Assembly: GCA_963827705.1 (NCBI GenBank)
Contig: CAWHBN010000013.1
Span: 1-64,000, forward strand
DNA: 64,000 bases
Direction of reading: 5' to 3'
Origin: JACDAN01 sp963827705
Lineage (GTDB): Bacteria > Actinomycetota > Thermoleophilia > Gaiellales > Gaiellaceae
Below, piece after piece: positions 34,552-45,333 of the stretch. The notes under the pieces are model-generated. The model saw only the letters and a list, made by a program, of their open reading frames with translations. It had not been told where the DNA came from and did not search any database. Within the stretch, counting starts at the first letter, position 1. Every line of letters begins with the position of its first letter. The position numbers and the translations under genes are program-made.

Positions 34552-36648
34552 ATGGCCACGCAGGCAACGAAGGCTCCCGCCACGCTCGAGAAGGTCCGCA
34601 ACATCGGGATCATGGCCCACATCGACGCGGGCAAGACCACGACGACCGAGCGGATCCTCTACTACACGGGCCGCATCCACAAGACGGGCGAGGTGCACGA
34701 GGGTGCCGCGACGATGGACTGGATGGCGCAGGAGCAGGAGCGCGGCATCACGATCACGTCGGCTGCGACGACGGCGTTTTGGCGCGATTTCCGCATCAAC
34801 ATCATCGATACGCCCGGGCACGTGGACTTTACGGTCGAGGTGGAGCGAAGCCTGCGCGTGCTCGACGGCGCGATCGCCGTCTTCGACGGCGTCGCCGGCG
34901 TCGAGCCGCAGTCGGAGACCGTGTGGCGCCAGGCCGACCGGTACCACGTTCCGCGGATCGCCTTCATCAACAAGATGGACCGCACCGGCGCGGACTTCTT
35001 CGCCTCCGTGCAGTCCATGGTCGACAGGCTCGGCGCCCATCCGGTGCCGGTGCAGCTGCCGATCGGGCAGGAGGAGCACTTCCGCGGCGTCGTCGACCTG
35101 ATCGAGATGCGCGCGATCACCTACAGCGACGACCTCGGGACGAACATGGAGATCGGCGAGATTCCTGCGGAGCTCCTCGAGCAGGCGAACGAGTACCACC
35201 ACCAGCTGATCGACTCGGTCGCCGACCATGACGAGCAGCTGATGCAGACCTATCTCGAGGAGGAGGCTGCCGTGACGCCCGAGATGCTGCGCCGCGCGCT
35301 CCGCGCCGCGACGCTCGACATCACCGTCACGCCGATCCTGCTTGGCTCCGCCTTCAAGAACAAGGGCGTGCAGCCGCTCCTCGACGCCGTCATCGACTTT
35401 CTCCCCAGTCCGCTCGACGTCCCGCCCGTCCACGGCGTCGACCCGCGTACCGAGCACGAGCTCTCGCGCCGGCCGGCGCTGGACGAGCCGTTCTCGGCGC
35501 TGGCCTTCAAGGTCATGTCCGACCCCTACGTCGGGAAGCTCACCTACATCCGGGTCTACTCGGGCCAGGTCAACGCGGGCGACCGTGTCGTCAACACGAC
35601 CAACAACAAGACCGAGCGGATGGGCCGCATCCTCCAGATGCACGCGAACCATCGCGAAGAGCGCCAGGAGATCGGCGCGGGTGAGATCGCCGCGATCGTC
35701 GGCCTCAAGCAGACGACGACGGGCGAGACGCTCGCCACCGACACCGCACCGATCGTGCTCGAGTCGATGACGTTCCCCGACCCGGTGATCGCCGTCGCGG
35801 TCGAGCCGAGGACGAAGGGCGACCAGGACAAGCTCGCGACTGCGCTCCAGCGCCTGGCCGAGGAGGATCCGACCTTCCGCGTCCAGTCGGACGAGGAGAC
35901 GGGGCAGACGCTCATCTCAGGGATGGGCGAGCTGCACCTCGAGATCATCGTCGACCGCCTCACGCGCGAGTTCAACGTCGACGCGAACGTCGGCCGCCCG
36001 CAGGTGGCCTACCGCGAGACGGCCTCGAACCCCGTCCAGAAGATCGTGGGCAGGTTCGTCCGCCAGACCGGCGGCCGGGGCCAGTTCGGCCACGCGGTCA
36101 TCAATCTCGAGCCGTCCGAGCCGGGCGAGGGGTACGAGTTCCTGGACAAGATCGTCGGCGGCAAGATCCCGCGCGAGTACATCCCTGCCGTCGACCTGGG
36201 CATCCAGGAGGCGATGGAGTCGGGGATTCTGGCCGGTTACCCGGTCGTCGACATCCGAGTCGAGCTCGTCGACGGGTCGTACCACGACGTCGACTCGAGC
36301 GAGATGGCCTTCAAGGTCGCGGGGTCGATCGCCTTCAAGGAGGCGATGAAGCGCGCGAAGCCGAAGCTGCTCGAGCCGGTGATGGCCGTCGAGGTCGTCA
36401 CGCCGGAGGAGTACCTCGGCGACGTCATGGGCGACCTCAACTCACGCCGGGGCCGCATCGAGAATCTGGAGCCGCGGGGCAACGCGCAGGTCATCCAGGC
36501 CCGCGTCCCGCTCGCCGCCATGTTCGGCTACGCAACCGACCTGCGCTCGACGACGCAGGGCCGGGCGACATTCACCATGCAGTTCGAGCGATACGAGGAA
36601 GTTCCTCAGTCGATCGCAAGCGAGCTCGTCGACTCGCAGACGACCTGA
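34552..36648 (+). CDS. fusA: Elongation factor G
   Basis: 698 aa. GTPase motifs are G1 AHIDAGKT, ERGITITSA, G3 DTPGHVDF and G4 NKMDR. Domain II has FKVMSDPYVGKLTYIRVYSG, domain III GMGELHLEIIVDRL, and domains IV-V FVRQTGGRGQFGHA and RRGRIENLEPRGNAQVI. It drives translocation. ATG 34552 is chosen; a GTG three codons upstream is an alternative. It is followed 58 bases later by tuf in the standard str order, and is distinct from the ribosomal protection paralogue at 17823. Confidence 0.98.
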   Translation: MATQATKAPATLEKVRNIGIMAHIDAGKTTTTERILYYTGRIHKTGEVHEGAATMDWMAQEQERGITITSAATTAFWRDFRINIIDTPGHVDFTVEVERSLRVLDGAIAVFDGVAGVEPQSETVWRQADRYHVPRIAFINKMDRTGADFFASVQSMVDRLGAHPVPVQLPIGQEEHFRGVVDLIEMRAITYSDDLGTNMEIGEIPAELLEQANEYHHQLIDSVADHDEQLMQTYLEEEAAVTPEMLRRALRAATLDITVTPILLGSAFKNKGVQPLLDAVIDFLPSPLDVPPVHGVDPRTEHELSRRPALDEPFSALAFKVMSDPYVGKLTYIRVYSGQVNAGDRVVNTTNNKTERMGRILQMHANHREERQEIGAGEIAAIVGLKQTTTGETLATDTAPIVLESMTFPDPVIAVAVEPRTKGDQDKLATALQRLAEEDPTFRVQSDEETGQTLISGMGELHLEIIVDRLTREFNVDANVGRPQVAYRETASNPVQKIVGRFVRQTGGRGQFGHAVINLEPSEPGEGYEFLDKIVGGKIPREYIPAVDLGIQEAMESGILAGYPVVDIRVELVDGSYHDVDSSEMAFKVAGSIAFKEAMKRAKPKLLEPVMAVEVVTPEEYLGDVMGDLNSRRGRIENLEPRGNAQVIQARVPLAAMFGYATDLRSTTQGRATFTMQFERYEEVPQSIASELVDSQTT

Positions 36649-36706
36649 ACGCTACGCGTCCTGGAGTGATTCCAATGGCAACAAGGAACGGGAGGAAAGG
36701 GTAGAG

Positions 36707-37900
<1,194 letters not shown>

Positions 37901-37920
37901 GGCCTAGGGCCCCTAGTCAC

Positions 37921-38226
37921 ATGGCGCAGAAGATCCGGATCCGACTGAAGTCCTACGACCATCAGGCGCTCGACAAGTCGAGCGGCCAGATCGTCGAGAC
38001 CGTTCAGCGCTCCGGTGCAACCGTCACCGGCCCTGTTCCGCTGCCCACGGAGAAGAACGTCTACACCGTGATCCGCAGCCCGTTCAAGGACAAGGACTCG
38101 CGGGAGCACTTCGAGATCCGGACGCACAAGCGGCTGATCGACATCCACAGTCCCACGCCGAAGACGGTCGACTCGCTCATGCGGCTCGACCTCCCGGCCG
38201 GGGTCGACATCGAGATCAAGCTCTGA
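37921..38226 (+). CDS. rpsJ: 30S ribosomal protein S10
   Basis: 101 aa. It contains KIRIRLKSYDHQALDKSSGQ, GPVPLPTEKNVYTVIRSP, KDSREHFEIRTHKRLIDIH and SLMRLDLPAGVDIEIKL. It opens the S10 cluster and also pairs with NusB/NusG in transcription coupling. Only 20 bases separate it from tuf, so str and S10 operons are probably continuous here. Confidence 0.98.
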   Translation: MAQKIRIRLKSYDHQALDKSSGQIVETVQRSGATVTGPVPLPTEKNVYTVIRSPFKDKDSREHFEIRTHKRLIDIHSPTPKTVDSLMRLDLPAGVDIEIKL

Positions 38227-38233
38227 GGTCGTG

Positions 38234-38866
38234 ATGAAGGGCATCGTCGGCAGAAAGCTGGGCATGACGCAGGTCTTCGACGAGGAGACCGGCGTCGTCA
38301 CGCCTGTGACTGTCATCCAGGCGGGGCCGTGTCCCGTCGTCGCAATCAAGACGGCCGATGCCGACGGCTACGACGCCGTGCAGCTTGCCTTCGACGAGGT
38401 GCCCGAGCGGAAGGTCTCGAAGCCTCGGCTCGGCGTCCTGAAGAAGGCCGGCGTCGGGCCTCACCGGCGCCTGCTCGAGATCCGCGGCCCTCACGTCTAC
38501 ACGGAGGGCGAGACGGTCACGGTCGAGACCTTCGAGCCCGGCGACAAGATCAAGGTGTCGGGAATCTCGATCGGGAAGGGCTTCGCCGGGACGATCAAGC
38601 GGCACAACTTCAGCCGCGGCCCGGTATCCCACGGCTCGCACAACGTTCGCGCGCCCGGCTCGATCGGTGCGTCGGCGACGCCGTCCCGCGTCTTCCGGGG
38701 CCAGAAGATGGCCGGCCAGATGGGCTCCAAGCGGGTCACGCAGGTCGGGCTGCGCGTCCACTCGGTCGATCCCGAGGAGAACCTGCTCCTCGTCAAGGGC
38801 GCCGTTCCGGGCCCGAAGAACGCCATCGTCGAGATTCGCGAGGAGGTGCATGGTGGCGGCTCCTAA
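38234..38866 (+). CDS. rplC: 50S ribosomal protein L3
   Basis: 210 aa. It contains KGIVGRKLGMTQVFDEETG, VEVETFEPGDKIKVSG-type core, GKGFAGTIKRHNFSRGPVSH and the peptidyl-transferase-proximal GSIGASATPSRVFRGQKMAGQ. A GTG one codon earlier (38231) is also possible, but ATG 38234 matches the usual N-terminus. Its 3' end overlaps rplD by 17 bases. Confidence 0.97.
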   Translation: MKGIVGRKLGMTQVFDEETGVVTPVTVIQAGPCPVVAIKTADADGYDAVQLAFDEVPERKVSKPRLGVLKKAGVGPHRRLLEIRGPHVYTEGETVTVETFEPGDKIKVSGISIGKGFAGTIKRHNFSRGPVSHGSHNVRAPGSIGASATPSRVFRGQKMAGQMGSKRVTQVGLRVHSVDPEENLLLVKGAVPGPKNAIVEIREEVHGGGS

Positions 38867-39482
38867 GGCACCGCTCCTCGACTCGGCGGGCAAGAAGTCC
38901 AAGGATTTGACGCTCGAGGCTGGGATCTTCGGCGCCGAGGTGAAGCCGCACCTCGTCCACGAGACGGTTCGCGCCGAGCTCGCAGGCGACCGCGCGGGCA
39001 CCCGGGCCGTGAAGAGCCGCGGCCTCGTGGCCGGCGGCCGCGGGAAGCCGTGGCGCCAGAAGGGCACGGGCCGTGCCCGCGCCGGCACGACGCGCGCTCC
39101 GCACTGGACGGGCGGCGGTGTCGCCTTCCAGCCGCGCACGAGCTTCGGCGTCAAGGTCAACAAGAAGGCCCGCAAGGCGGCCTTCCGCGCCGCGCTGTCC
39201 GCGCACGCGAAGGAAGGCACCCTCGCGTTCGTGGACGGATCCGCCTTCGACGAGCCCTCGACGAAGCAGGCAGTCGGCCTGCTCGAGGCCTGGGGCAAGC
39301 AGACCCCGGTCCTGGTCGTCGTGACGGACGAGGAGGAGACGCTGATCAAGTCCTTCCGGAACCTCGAGCGGGTGCTCGTCATCACCCCTGCGGAGATCGA
39401 GGTCGCCGCGATCGTCTGGGCGCGCTCGCTGCTGGTCACCGAGGCCGCGCGCGAGGCGCTCGAGAAGCGAGGTGCCGCGTGA
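38850..39482 (+). CDS. rplD: 50S ribosomal protein L4
   Basis: 210 aa. It contains VHETVRAELAGDRAGTRAVKSRG and the tentacle-loop motif GGRGKPWRQKGTGRARAGTTR-like segment lining the exit tunnel, then HWTGGGVAFQPR and a C-terminal Rossmann-like domain. AGGAGG lies just upstream of ATG 38850; GTG 38853 is the alternative start with better spacing. It overlaps rplC and rplW. Confidence 0.96.
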   Translation: MVAAPKAPLLDSAGKKSKDLTLEAGIFGAEVKPHLVHETVRAELAGDRAGTRAVKSRGLVAGGRGKPWRQKGTGRARAGTTRAPHWTGGGVAFQPRTSFGVKVNKKARKAAFRAALSAHAKEGTLAFVDGSAFDEPSTKQAVGLLEAWGKQTPVLVVVTDEEETLIKSFRNLERVLVITPAEIEVAAIVWARSLLVTEAAREALEKRGAA

Positions 39483-39775
39483 GCCTCCATCCGAACGAAG
39501 TCCTGCTCGCGCCGGTCGTCTCCGAGAAGAGCTACAGCCTGATCGAGGACCGGAAGTACTCCTTTCGCGTGCATCCGGACGCGCACAAGACGCAGGTCCG
39601 GCAGGCCGTCGAGGAGCTCTTCGACGTGAAGGTGCAGGCCGTCAACATCATTCAGGTCCGGTCGAAGCCGAAGCGGCGCGGGATGGTCCGCGGCCGCAAG
39701 CCGGGCTGGAAGAAGGCGATCGTCCAGCTCCGCGAGGGCCAGTCGATCGAGATCTTCGAAGGGGCACAGGTTTAG
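39479..39775 (+). CDS. rplW: 50S ribosomal protein L23
   Basis: 98 aa, GTG start overlapping the rplD stop (GTGA). It contains NEVLLAPVVSEKSYSLIEDR, YSFRVHPDAHKTQVRQAVEELF and VRSKPKRRGMVRGRKPGWKKA. L23 sits at the tunnel exit and docks trigger factor and SRP. Length and motifs are standard. Confidence 0.97.
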   Translation: MSLHPNEVLLAPVVSEKSYSLIEDRKYSFRVHPDAHKTQVRQAVEELFDVKVQAVNIIQVRSKPKRRGMVRGRKPGWKKAIVQLREGQSIEIFEGAQV

Positions 39776-39778
39776 GTC

Positions 39779-40618
<840 letters not shown>

Positions 40619-40900
40619 TTGAGTAGGTCATCCCGCAAGGGCCCGTACGTCGAGGAGCGGCTGATGAGCCGCATCGAGCAGATGAACAACTCCGGATCGA
40701 AGAACATGATCCGGACCTGGTCGCGCGCCTCGACGATCTTCCCCGAGATGGTCGGGCACACGATCGCGGTCCATGACGGCCGCAAGCACGTCCCGGTCTT
40801 CATCTCCGAGCAGATGGTCGGCCACAAGCTCGGTGAGTTCGCGCCAACGCGGACCTTCCGCGGCCATTCCGGCGACAGGAAGACGGAGGTCAAGCGCTAG
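40619..40900 (+). CDS. rpsS: 30S ribosomal protein S19
   Basis: 93 aa, TTG start directly abutting the rplB stop (TAGTTG). It contains SRSSRKGPYVEERLMSRIEQ, KNMIRTWSRASTIFPEMVGH, TIAVHDGRKHVPVFISEQMV and GHKLGEFAPTRTFRGHSGDR. A head protein of the 30S subunit. Its stop overlaps rplV by one base (TAGTG). Confidence 0.98.
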   Translation: MSRSSRKGPYVEERLMSRIEQMNNSGSKNMIRTWSRASTIFPEMVGHTIAVHDGRKHVPVFISEQMVGHKLGEFAPTRTFRGHSGDRKTEVKR

Positions 40901-41484
40901 TGGCTCGCCCGAGGTCGCAGACCGTCGAGGAGCGCCCCGAGGTGCGCGCGTCCGCGCAGTACCTGCGCGTCGCGCCGCGCAAGGCGCGGCTCGTCGTGGA
41001 GCACATTCGCGGCCGGCCGGTCCCGGAGGCTCGAACCGTGCTCGCGTTCACACCGCGCGCCGCTGCGCGCGAGGTCGAGAAGATCCTCGCGTCGGCCGTG
41101 GCCAACGCGGAGGCGAACCACGGCCTGATCGGCGACGACCTGATCGTGTCCGCTGCCTACGTCGACGAGGGCCCGGTGATCAAGCGCTGGCGCGCCCGCG
41201 CGCGCGGCCGCGTGGCCCGGATCCAGAAGAAGACCTGCCACGTCACGATCCGGCTCGCGCCGGCGGAGGCCGACGGCGCAGCCGCCCGCCGACCGCGGAC
41301 GACCGAGGACACGGCGGTGGAGCCGGAGGCGCAGCCCACGGAGGAGCCGAAGGCCGAGGAGAAGCCCAAGCGCGCGAGCCGTGCGAGGAAACCTGCGACG
41401 GCCAAGGCCGAGGCGACGGAGAAGCCCAAGCCCAAGCCCAGGCGCGCCCCGCGCAAGAAGAAGACCGAGGGAGAGGAGTCCTAG
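40900..41484 (+). CDS. rplV: 50S ribosomal protein L22, with long C-terminal extension
   Basis: 194 aa. The usual 110-115 residue core contains ASAQYLRVAPRKARLVVEHI, ILASAVANAEANHGL and KRWRARARGRVARIQKKTCH. After about residue 120 comes an extra 70-residue tail rich in Ala, Pro, Glu and Lys (EEPKAEEKPKRASRARKPAT then KPKPKPRRAPRKKK). L22's loop lines the exit tunnel. The tail is probably disordered and may contact rRNA on the solvent surface. GTG start. Confidence 0.96.
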   Translation: MARPRSQTVEERPEVRASAQYLRVAPRKARLVVEHIRGRPVPEARTVLAFTPRAAAREVEKILASAVANAEANHGLIGDDLIVSAAYVDEGPVIKRWRARARGRVARIQKKTCHVTIRLAPAEADGAAARRPRTTEDTAVEPEAQPTEEPKAEEKPKRASRARKPATAKAEATEKPKPKPRRAPRKKKTEGEES

Positions 41485-42527
41485 TGGGCCAGAAGATCCA
41501 TCCCGGCGGGATGCGCGTCGGAGTCATCCACGACTGGAAGTCCAACTGGTACACGAACGACAAGGACTTCGCGGACGCGCTCCAGGAGGACATCAAGATC
41601 CGCCAGCACATCATCGGCAAGCTCTCGCATGCCGGCCTGTCCGACATCCTGATCCGCAAGGACAAGCAGCGGATCACGGTCGACATCTACACGGCGCGCC
41701 CCGGCATCGTGATCGGCAAGTCCGGCGCCGAGGTGGATGCGCTGCGCCGCGACCTCCACGCGCTGACGCAGAAGAACGTCCACATCAACATCAACGAGAT
41801 CAAGCGTCCCGAGCTCGACGCGAAGCTCGTCGCCCAGTCGATTGCCGAGCAGCTCGAGAACCGCGTGAGCTTCCGCCGCGCGATGAAGCGCTCGCTGGCT
41901 TCGGCGATCCGCTCCGGCGCGCAGGGCGTGAAGGTTCAGTGCGGCGGCCGGCTCGGCGGCGGCGAGATGAGCCGCTCCGAGAGCTACTCGGAGGGCCGGG
42001 TCCCGCTGCACACGATCCGCGCGGACATCGACTACGGCTTCGCCGAGGCCAAGACGACGACCGGCCGGATCGGCGTCAAGGTCTGGATCAACAAGGGCGA
42101 GATCATGCCGGAGGGCTTCGAGACCGTCGACGGCCGGCGAGACGCCCGGCTGGGCGAGCAGGACACTGCCCGCCGCCGCGGCGGCAAGAACGAGGGCCTG
42201 ACGGCCTCCCGCGAGAGCGGGCGGCGTGGCGGCAGCGGCGACCGCGAAGGCCTCGGCCCCGTCCGGGACCGCAAGCCCCGCCGCGGACGGCGCGGCGGCG
42301 CGGGTGCTCCGGGTCGCGGCGCGCGCCAGGACAACGTCGAGAAGCCACGCACCGACGAGGAGGCGACGACCGCAGAGGGCCGCGAGCTTCCGGAGGTCCA
42401 GCCCGAGACGCCCACCACGCCCGAGGCCGTCGCCGAGGCCCCCGAGTCGACGACTCCAAAGACCCAGCAGGAAGACCCGACCAAGCTCGACCAGTCCGGC
42501 GACGAGTCGGCGGAGAAGACTGACTGA
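41484..42527 (+). CDS. rpsC: 30S ribosomal protein S3, with long C-terminal extension
   Basis: 347 aa against about 210-270 usually. The core is standard: GQKIHPGGMRVGVIHDWKSN, the KH domain GIVIGKSGAEVDALRRDL, QCGGRLGGGEMSRSESYSEG and GRIGVKVWINKGEIMP. From about residue 215 a charged extension begins, first Arg/Gly-rich (RKPRRGRRGGAGAPGRG) and then acidic (PEVQPETPTTPEAVAEAPES). S3 lines the mRNA entry tunnel. GTG start overlaps the rplV stop by one base; the stop overlaps rplP (TGATG). Confidence 0.97.
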   Translation: MGQKIHPGGMRVGVIHDWKSNWYTNDKDFADALQEDIKIRQHIIGKLSHAGLSDILIRKDKQRITVDIYTARPGIVIGKSGAEVDALRRDLHALTQKNVHININEIKRPELDAKLVAQSIAEQLENRVSFRRAMKRSLASAIRSGAQGVKVQCGGRLGGGEMSRSESYSEGRVPLHTIRADIDYGFAEAKTTTGRIGVKVWINKGEIMPEGFETVDGRRDARLGEQDTARRRGGKNEGLTASRESGRRGGSGDREGLGPVRDRKPRRGRRGGAGAPGRGARQDNVEKPRTDEEATTAEGRELPEVQPETPTTPEAVAEAPESTTPKTQQEDPTKLDQSGDESAEKTD

Positions 42528-42952
42528 TGCTGCTCCCGAAGAAGACGAAGTACCGCAAAGTTCAGCGCGGACGCCGGCGGGGCCAGGCCAAGGGCCAGAC
42601 CTCCGTGCAGTACGGCGACTACGGGATCAAGGCGCTCGAGGCCGGCTGGGTCACCAACCGTCAGATCGAGGCTGCCCGAATCGCGATGACCAGGAAGATC
42701 AAGCGAGGCGGCAAGGTCTGGATCAACGTCTTCCCGGACAAGCCGGTCACGCAGAAGCCCGCCGAGACGCGGATGGGCTCCGGCAAGGGCTCGCCCGAGC
42801 ACTGGGTCTGCGTCGTCAAGCCCGGACGCGTGATGTTCGAGCTCGCCGGTGTGCCCGAGCCACTGGCCAAAGAGGCGCTTCGCCTTGCCGGCAGCAAGCT
42901 CCCCATCAAGACCAAGATCGTGAAGAGAGAGGCTGATCTGTTTGCGGGCTAA
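42527..42952 (+). CDS. rplP: 50S ribosomal protein L16
   Basis: 141 aa. It contains LLPKKTKYRKVQRGRRRGQA, GDYGIKALEAGWVTNRQIEA, RKIKRGGKVWINVFPDKPVT and RMGSGKGSPEHWVCVVKPGR. L16 helps position tRNA at the A site. The gene overlaps both rpsC (TGATG) and rpmC (11 bases). Confidence 0.98.
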   Translation: MLLPKKTKYRKVQRGRRRGQAKGQTSVQYGDYGIKALEAGWVTNRQIEAARIAMTRKIKRGGKVWINVFPDKPVTQKPAETRMGSGKGSPEHWVCVVKPGRVMFELAGVPEPLAKEALRLAGSKLPIKTKIVKREADLFAG

Positions 42953-43151
42953 GCAGCTGAGAGACATGAGCGACGACGAGCTCGAGCGCGCGCTCAGCGA
43001 GCGCCGCCAGGAGCTCTTCAACCTGCGCTTCCAGTCGGCGACGGGCGCCCTCGAGAACCCTGCGCGGCTGAAGCTGGCGAAGCGGGAGATCGCGCGGATC
43101 CTGACCGTCCGGGTCGAGCGCGAGACGAGCCCCGCGGGAGGTGAGAGCTAA
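42942..43151 (+). CDS. rpmC: 50S ribosomal protein L29
   Basis: 69 aa from a TTG start inside the rplP 3' end. It contains AKQLRDMSDDELERALSERR, QELFNLRFQSATGALENPAR and LKLAKREIARILTVRVERE, the two-helix L29 fold at the tunnel exit. Its final codons and the rpsQ ribosome binding site (CGGGAGGTGAGAGCTAATGG) closely resemble the sequence just before rplX. Confidence 0.96.
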   Translation: MRAKQLRDMSDDELERALSERRQELFNLRFQSATGALENPARLKLAKREIARILTVRVERETSPAGGES

Positions 43152-43844
43152 TGGCGGACGAGGAGAAGAACGAGCAGGAGGAGGCCGTGGAGACGCCTGA
43201 GGAGCAGGCGCCGCCGGTCGAGGCATCGGAGACGCTGCCCGAGCCCGATCCCGAGGCTCCCCCCGAGGAGCCCGGCCCGCCCGTGCCCGAGCCTTCGGCC
43301 CCCGAGCCGACGCCCGAGCCTGCTCCCGAGCCGGTCGCCGAAGGCGAGCCCGAAGCCGCTGTCGCAGAGGCCGAGCCCGAGGCCGCCGCCGAGCCCGAAG
43401 CGCCCAGCCGAGGACGAGGAGGCTCCCGAGGAGGCTGCAGAGGTCGGCGCCGAGGAGGAAGCCCCCGCCCCGGCAGCGTCGACGAAGAAGAAGCGCAAGC
43501 GCGTCCCGCGCAGCGAGCGCCGCAAGCGCCCGAAGACGCGCGAGAGCGCGACCGAGCGCAAGCCGATCACGCGGCTGGAGAAGCCGGAGCACGAGCGCGG
43601 CCGGCGCCAGGAGCGCCGCGGCGTCGTGGTCTCGGCGGCGATGGACAAGACGATCGTCGTCCGGGTCGACGTCGTGAAGGCGCACCCGAAGTACAAGAAG
43701 GTCGTCCGACGCTCCCAGCGCTTCCACGCGCACGACGAGCAGAACCAGGCGAAGGCCGGCGACGTCGTCCGCATCGTCGAGACGCGTCCGCTCTCGAAGA
43801 CGAAGAACTGGCGGCTCGCAGAAGTGGTGGAGGTCGCTCAGTGA
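43151..43844 (+). CDS. rpsQ: 30S ribosomal protein S17 with long N-terminal extension, frameshifted
   Basis: The conserved S17 core is the last 85 or so residues: ERRGVVVSAAMDKTIVVRVD, HPKYKKVVRRSQRFHAHDE and AGDVVRIVETRPLSKTKNW. It is preceded in the same coding unit by about 145 residues, first an acidic Pro/Glu stretch (PEPDPEAPPEEPGPPVPEP), then a basic one (STKKKRKRVPRSERRKRP). A one-base indel near 43405 joins the two frames (PEAPS to EDEEAPEE). ATG 43151 overlaps the rpmC stop by one base, which favours a real fused extension rather than a separate gene. Confidence 0.9.
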
Positions 43845-44209
43845 TCCAGCAGGAGTCTCGCTTGAAGGTGGCCGACAACACGGGCGCCCGCGAGCTGCTC
43901 TGCATCCGCGTGCTCGGCGGCTCTCACCGCCGCTACGCGCGGGTCGGCGACGTCATCGTCGGGACCGTCAAGACCGCGACGCCGCAGGCCGCTGTCCGCA
44001 AGGGCGAGGTCGTGCGCGCGGTCGTCGTGCGGACGAAGAAGCCGTACGGCCGCGACGACGGAACCTCGATCGCGTTCGACGAGAACGCCGCCGTGATCAT
44101 CGACGCCGCCAGCAACCCGCGCGGCACGCGCATCTTCGGCCCGGTGGCGCGCGAGCTGCGCGAGAAGAACTTCATGAAGATCGTCTCGCTCGCACCGGAG
44201 GTCCTTTGA
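43841..44209 (+). CDS. rplN: 50S ribosomal protein L14
   Basis: 122 aa, GTG start overlapping the rpsQ stop (GTGA). It contains IQQESRLKVADNTGARELLC, RVLGGSHRRYARVGDVIVGT, AVVVRTKKPYGRDDGTSIAF and the C-terminal RIFGPVARELREKNFMKIVS. It contacts the 30S at an intersubunit bridge. Unlike other junctions in this operon, a 166-base gap with a palindromic repeat follows. Confidence 0.98.
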   Translation: MIQQESRLKVADNTGARELLCIRVLGGSHRRYARVGDVIVGTVKTATPQAAVRKGEVVRAVVVRTKKPYGRDDGTSIAFDENAAVIIDAASNPRGTRIFGPVARELREKNFMKIVSLAPEVL

Positions 44210-44236
44210 TGGCGGCCCCCACCCGCGTGTCTCGCA

Positions 44237-44348
44237 CTCTCCAGGGCGCTGCAAAGCGCGCTCTGGCCGCGTCCTCAGTCGCGCCCGTAGCCTCCGGCTA
44301 CGAACGCTCCCTGCGTCCTTGCCAGAGCGGCTTTTCGCGGCTGGAGAG
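44237..44348 (+). repeat. Dispersed palindromic repeat, copy 2 (between rplN and rplX)
   Basis: A nested set of helices. The outer stem is CTCTCCAG (44237-44244) with CTGGAGAG (44341-44348). A side hairpin GCGC-TGCAAA-GCGC (44246-44259) follows. The second stem is CGCTCTGGC (44259-44267) with GCCAGAGCG (44321-44329). The core GCGTCCTCAGTCGCGCCC surrounds the inner hairpin GTAGCC-TCC-GGCTAC (44287-44301) and GAACGCTCCCTGCGTCCTTG. The core (about 54 bases) is identical to copy 3. It lies within the operon, with a normal ribosome binding site (GGGAGGTGACCGC) between it and rplX. Confidence 0.85.
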
Positions 44349-44375
44349 CACGAGCCCCACGGGAGGTGACCGCTA

Positions 44376-44749
44376 GTGGCCCAAACCATGAAGATCAAGA
44401 AGGGCGATCTCGTCCAGGTGCTGAGCGGCAAGGACCGCGGCAAGCAGGGCCGCGTTCTCGAGGCGCGCCCGAAGGAGGGCCGCGTGCTCGTCGAGAACCT
44501 GAACATGATCAAGCGGCACACGCGGCCGCGCCCGATGAGCAACCCGAGCCGGATGGGCGCCCCACAGATCCAGCCGGGCGGCGTGATCGAGAAGGCCGGC
44601 CCGATCCAGATCTCGAACGTGATGGTCGTCTGCCCCGCCTGCCGGCGCCCGACCAGGGTCGGCACGATCATGCGGGAGGGGAAGACCGGCAACGGTTCGC
44701 GTCGCGCGTCTGCAAGCGCGCCGACTGCGGCCAGGAGATCGACCGCTGA
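44376..44749 (+). CDS. rplX: 50S ribosomal protein L24, frameshifted near the 3' end
   Basis: About 124 aa, GTG start (an ATG four codons later is the alternative). It contains KIKKGDLVQVLSGKDRGKQG, NMIKRHTRPRP and GGVIEKAGPIQISNVMVVCP. A zinc-ribbon-like Cys pair (CPAC) is followed, after an indel near 44690, by RVCKRADCGQEIDR, which completes a four-Cys pattern known from some L24 proteins. The frame without correction runs on into rplE. Its stop overlaps the rplE ATG (TGATG). L24 initiates 50S assembly. Confidence 0.94.
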
Positions 44750-45333
44750 TGGCCACGGCAACGAAAGAGACGATCGTGCCGCGCATGAAGCAGGCCTACA
44801 ACGAGGAGATCCGCCCGCGCCTGAAGGACGAGCTCGAGCTGAGCACCGTCATGCAGGTACCGCGCGTCTCGAAGATCACGCTCAACATGGGCGTCGGCGA
44901 GGCGAAGACCGAGGCCAAGGCGCTCGACGGCGCGATCGAGGAGCTGACCACGATCGCCGGCCAGCGGGCACAGGTCCGCCGGGCCCGCAAGTCGATCGCC
45001 GGCTTCAAGATCCGCGACGGGATGCCGATCGGCGCGCGCGTCACGCTGCGCGGCGACCGGATGTGGGAGTTCCTCGACCGCCTCGTGTCGATCGCGCTGC
45101 CCAGGATCCGCGACTTCCGCGGCCTCAATCCGGCGTCGTTCGACGGGCGCGGCAACTTCTCGCTCGGCATCCGCGAGCAGATCATCTTCCCGGAGATCAA
45201 CTACGACGACATCGCCACCGTCCGGGGTCTGGACGTGACGATCACGACCACGGCGCAGAGCGACGAGCACGGCCTGGCGCTCCTCAGAGCACTGGGCATG
45301 CCGTTTGCGACAGAGGAAGGAAGGGAGCAGTAG
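44749..45333 (+). CDS. rplE: 50S ribosomal protein L5
   Basis: 194 aa. It contains MQVPRVSKITLNMGVGEAK, AGQRAQVRRARKSIAGFKIR, MPIGARVTLRGDRMWEFLDR, PRIRDFRGLNPASFDGRGN and EQIIFPEINYDDI. It binds 5S rRNA and the P-site tRNA. Stop TAG overlaps rpsN by one base. Confidence 0.98.
   Translation: MATATKETIVPRMKQAYNEEIRPRLKDELELSTVMQVPRVSKITLNMGVGEAKTEAKALDGAIEELTTIAGQRAQVRRARKSIAGFKIRDGMPIGARVTLRGDRMWEFLDRLVSIALPRIRDFRGLNPASFDGRGNFSLGIREQIIFPEINYDDIATVRGLDVTITTTAQSDEHGLALLRALGMPFATEEGREQ

Noticed and set aside
44237..44348. Hammerhead-like CTGANGA heptamer on the minus strand of the repeat
   Set aside because: The partner GAAA and a suitable stem II are not found in the flanks, so a hammerhead ribozyme is not supported.
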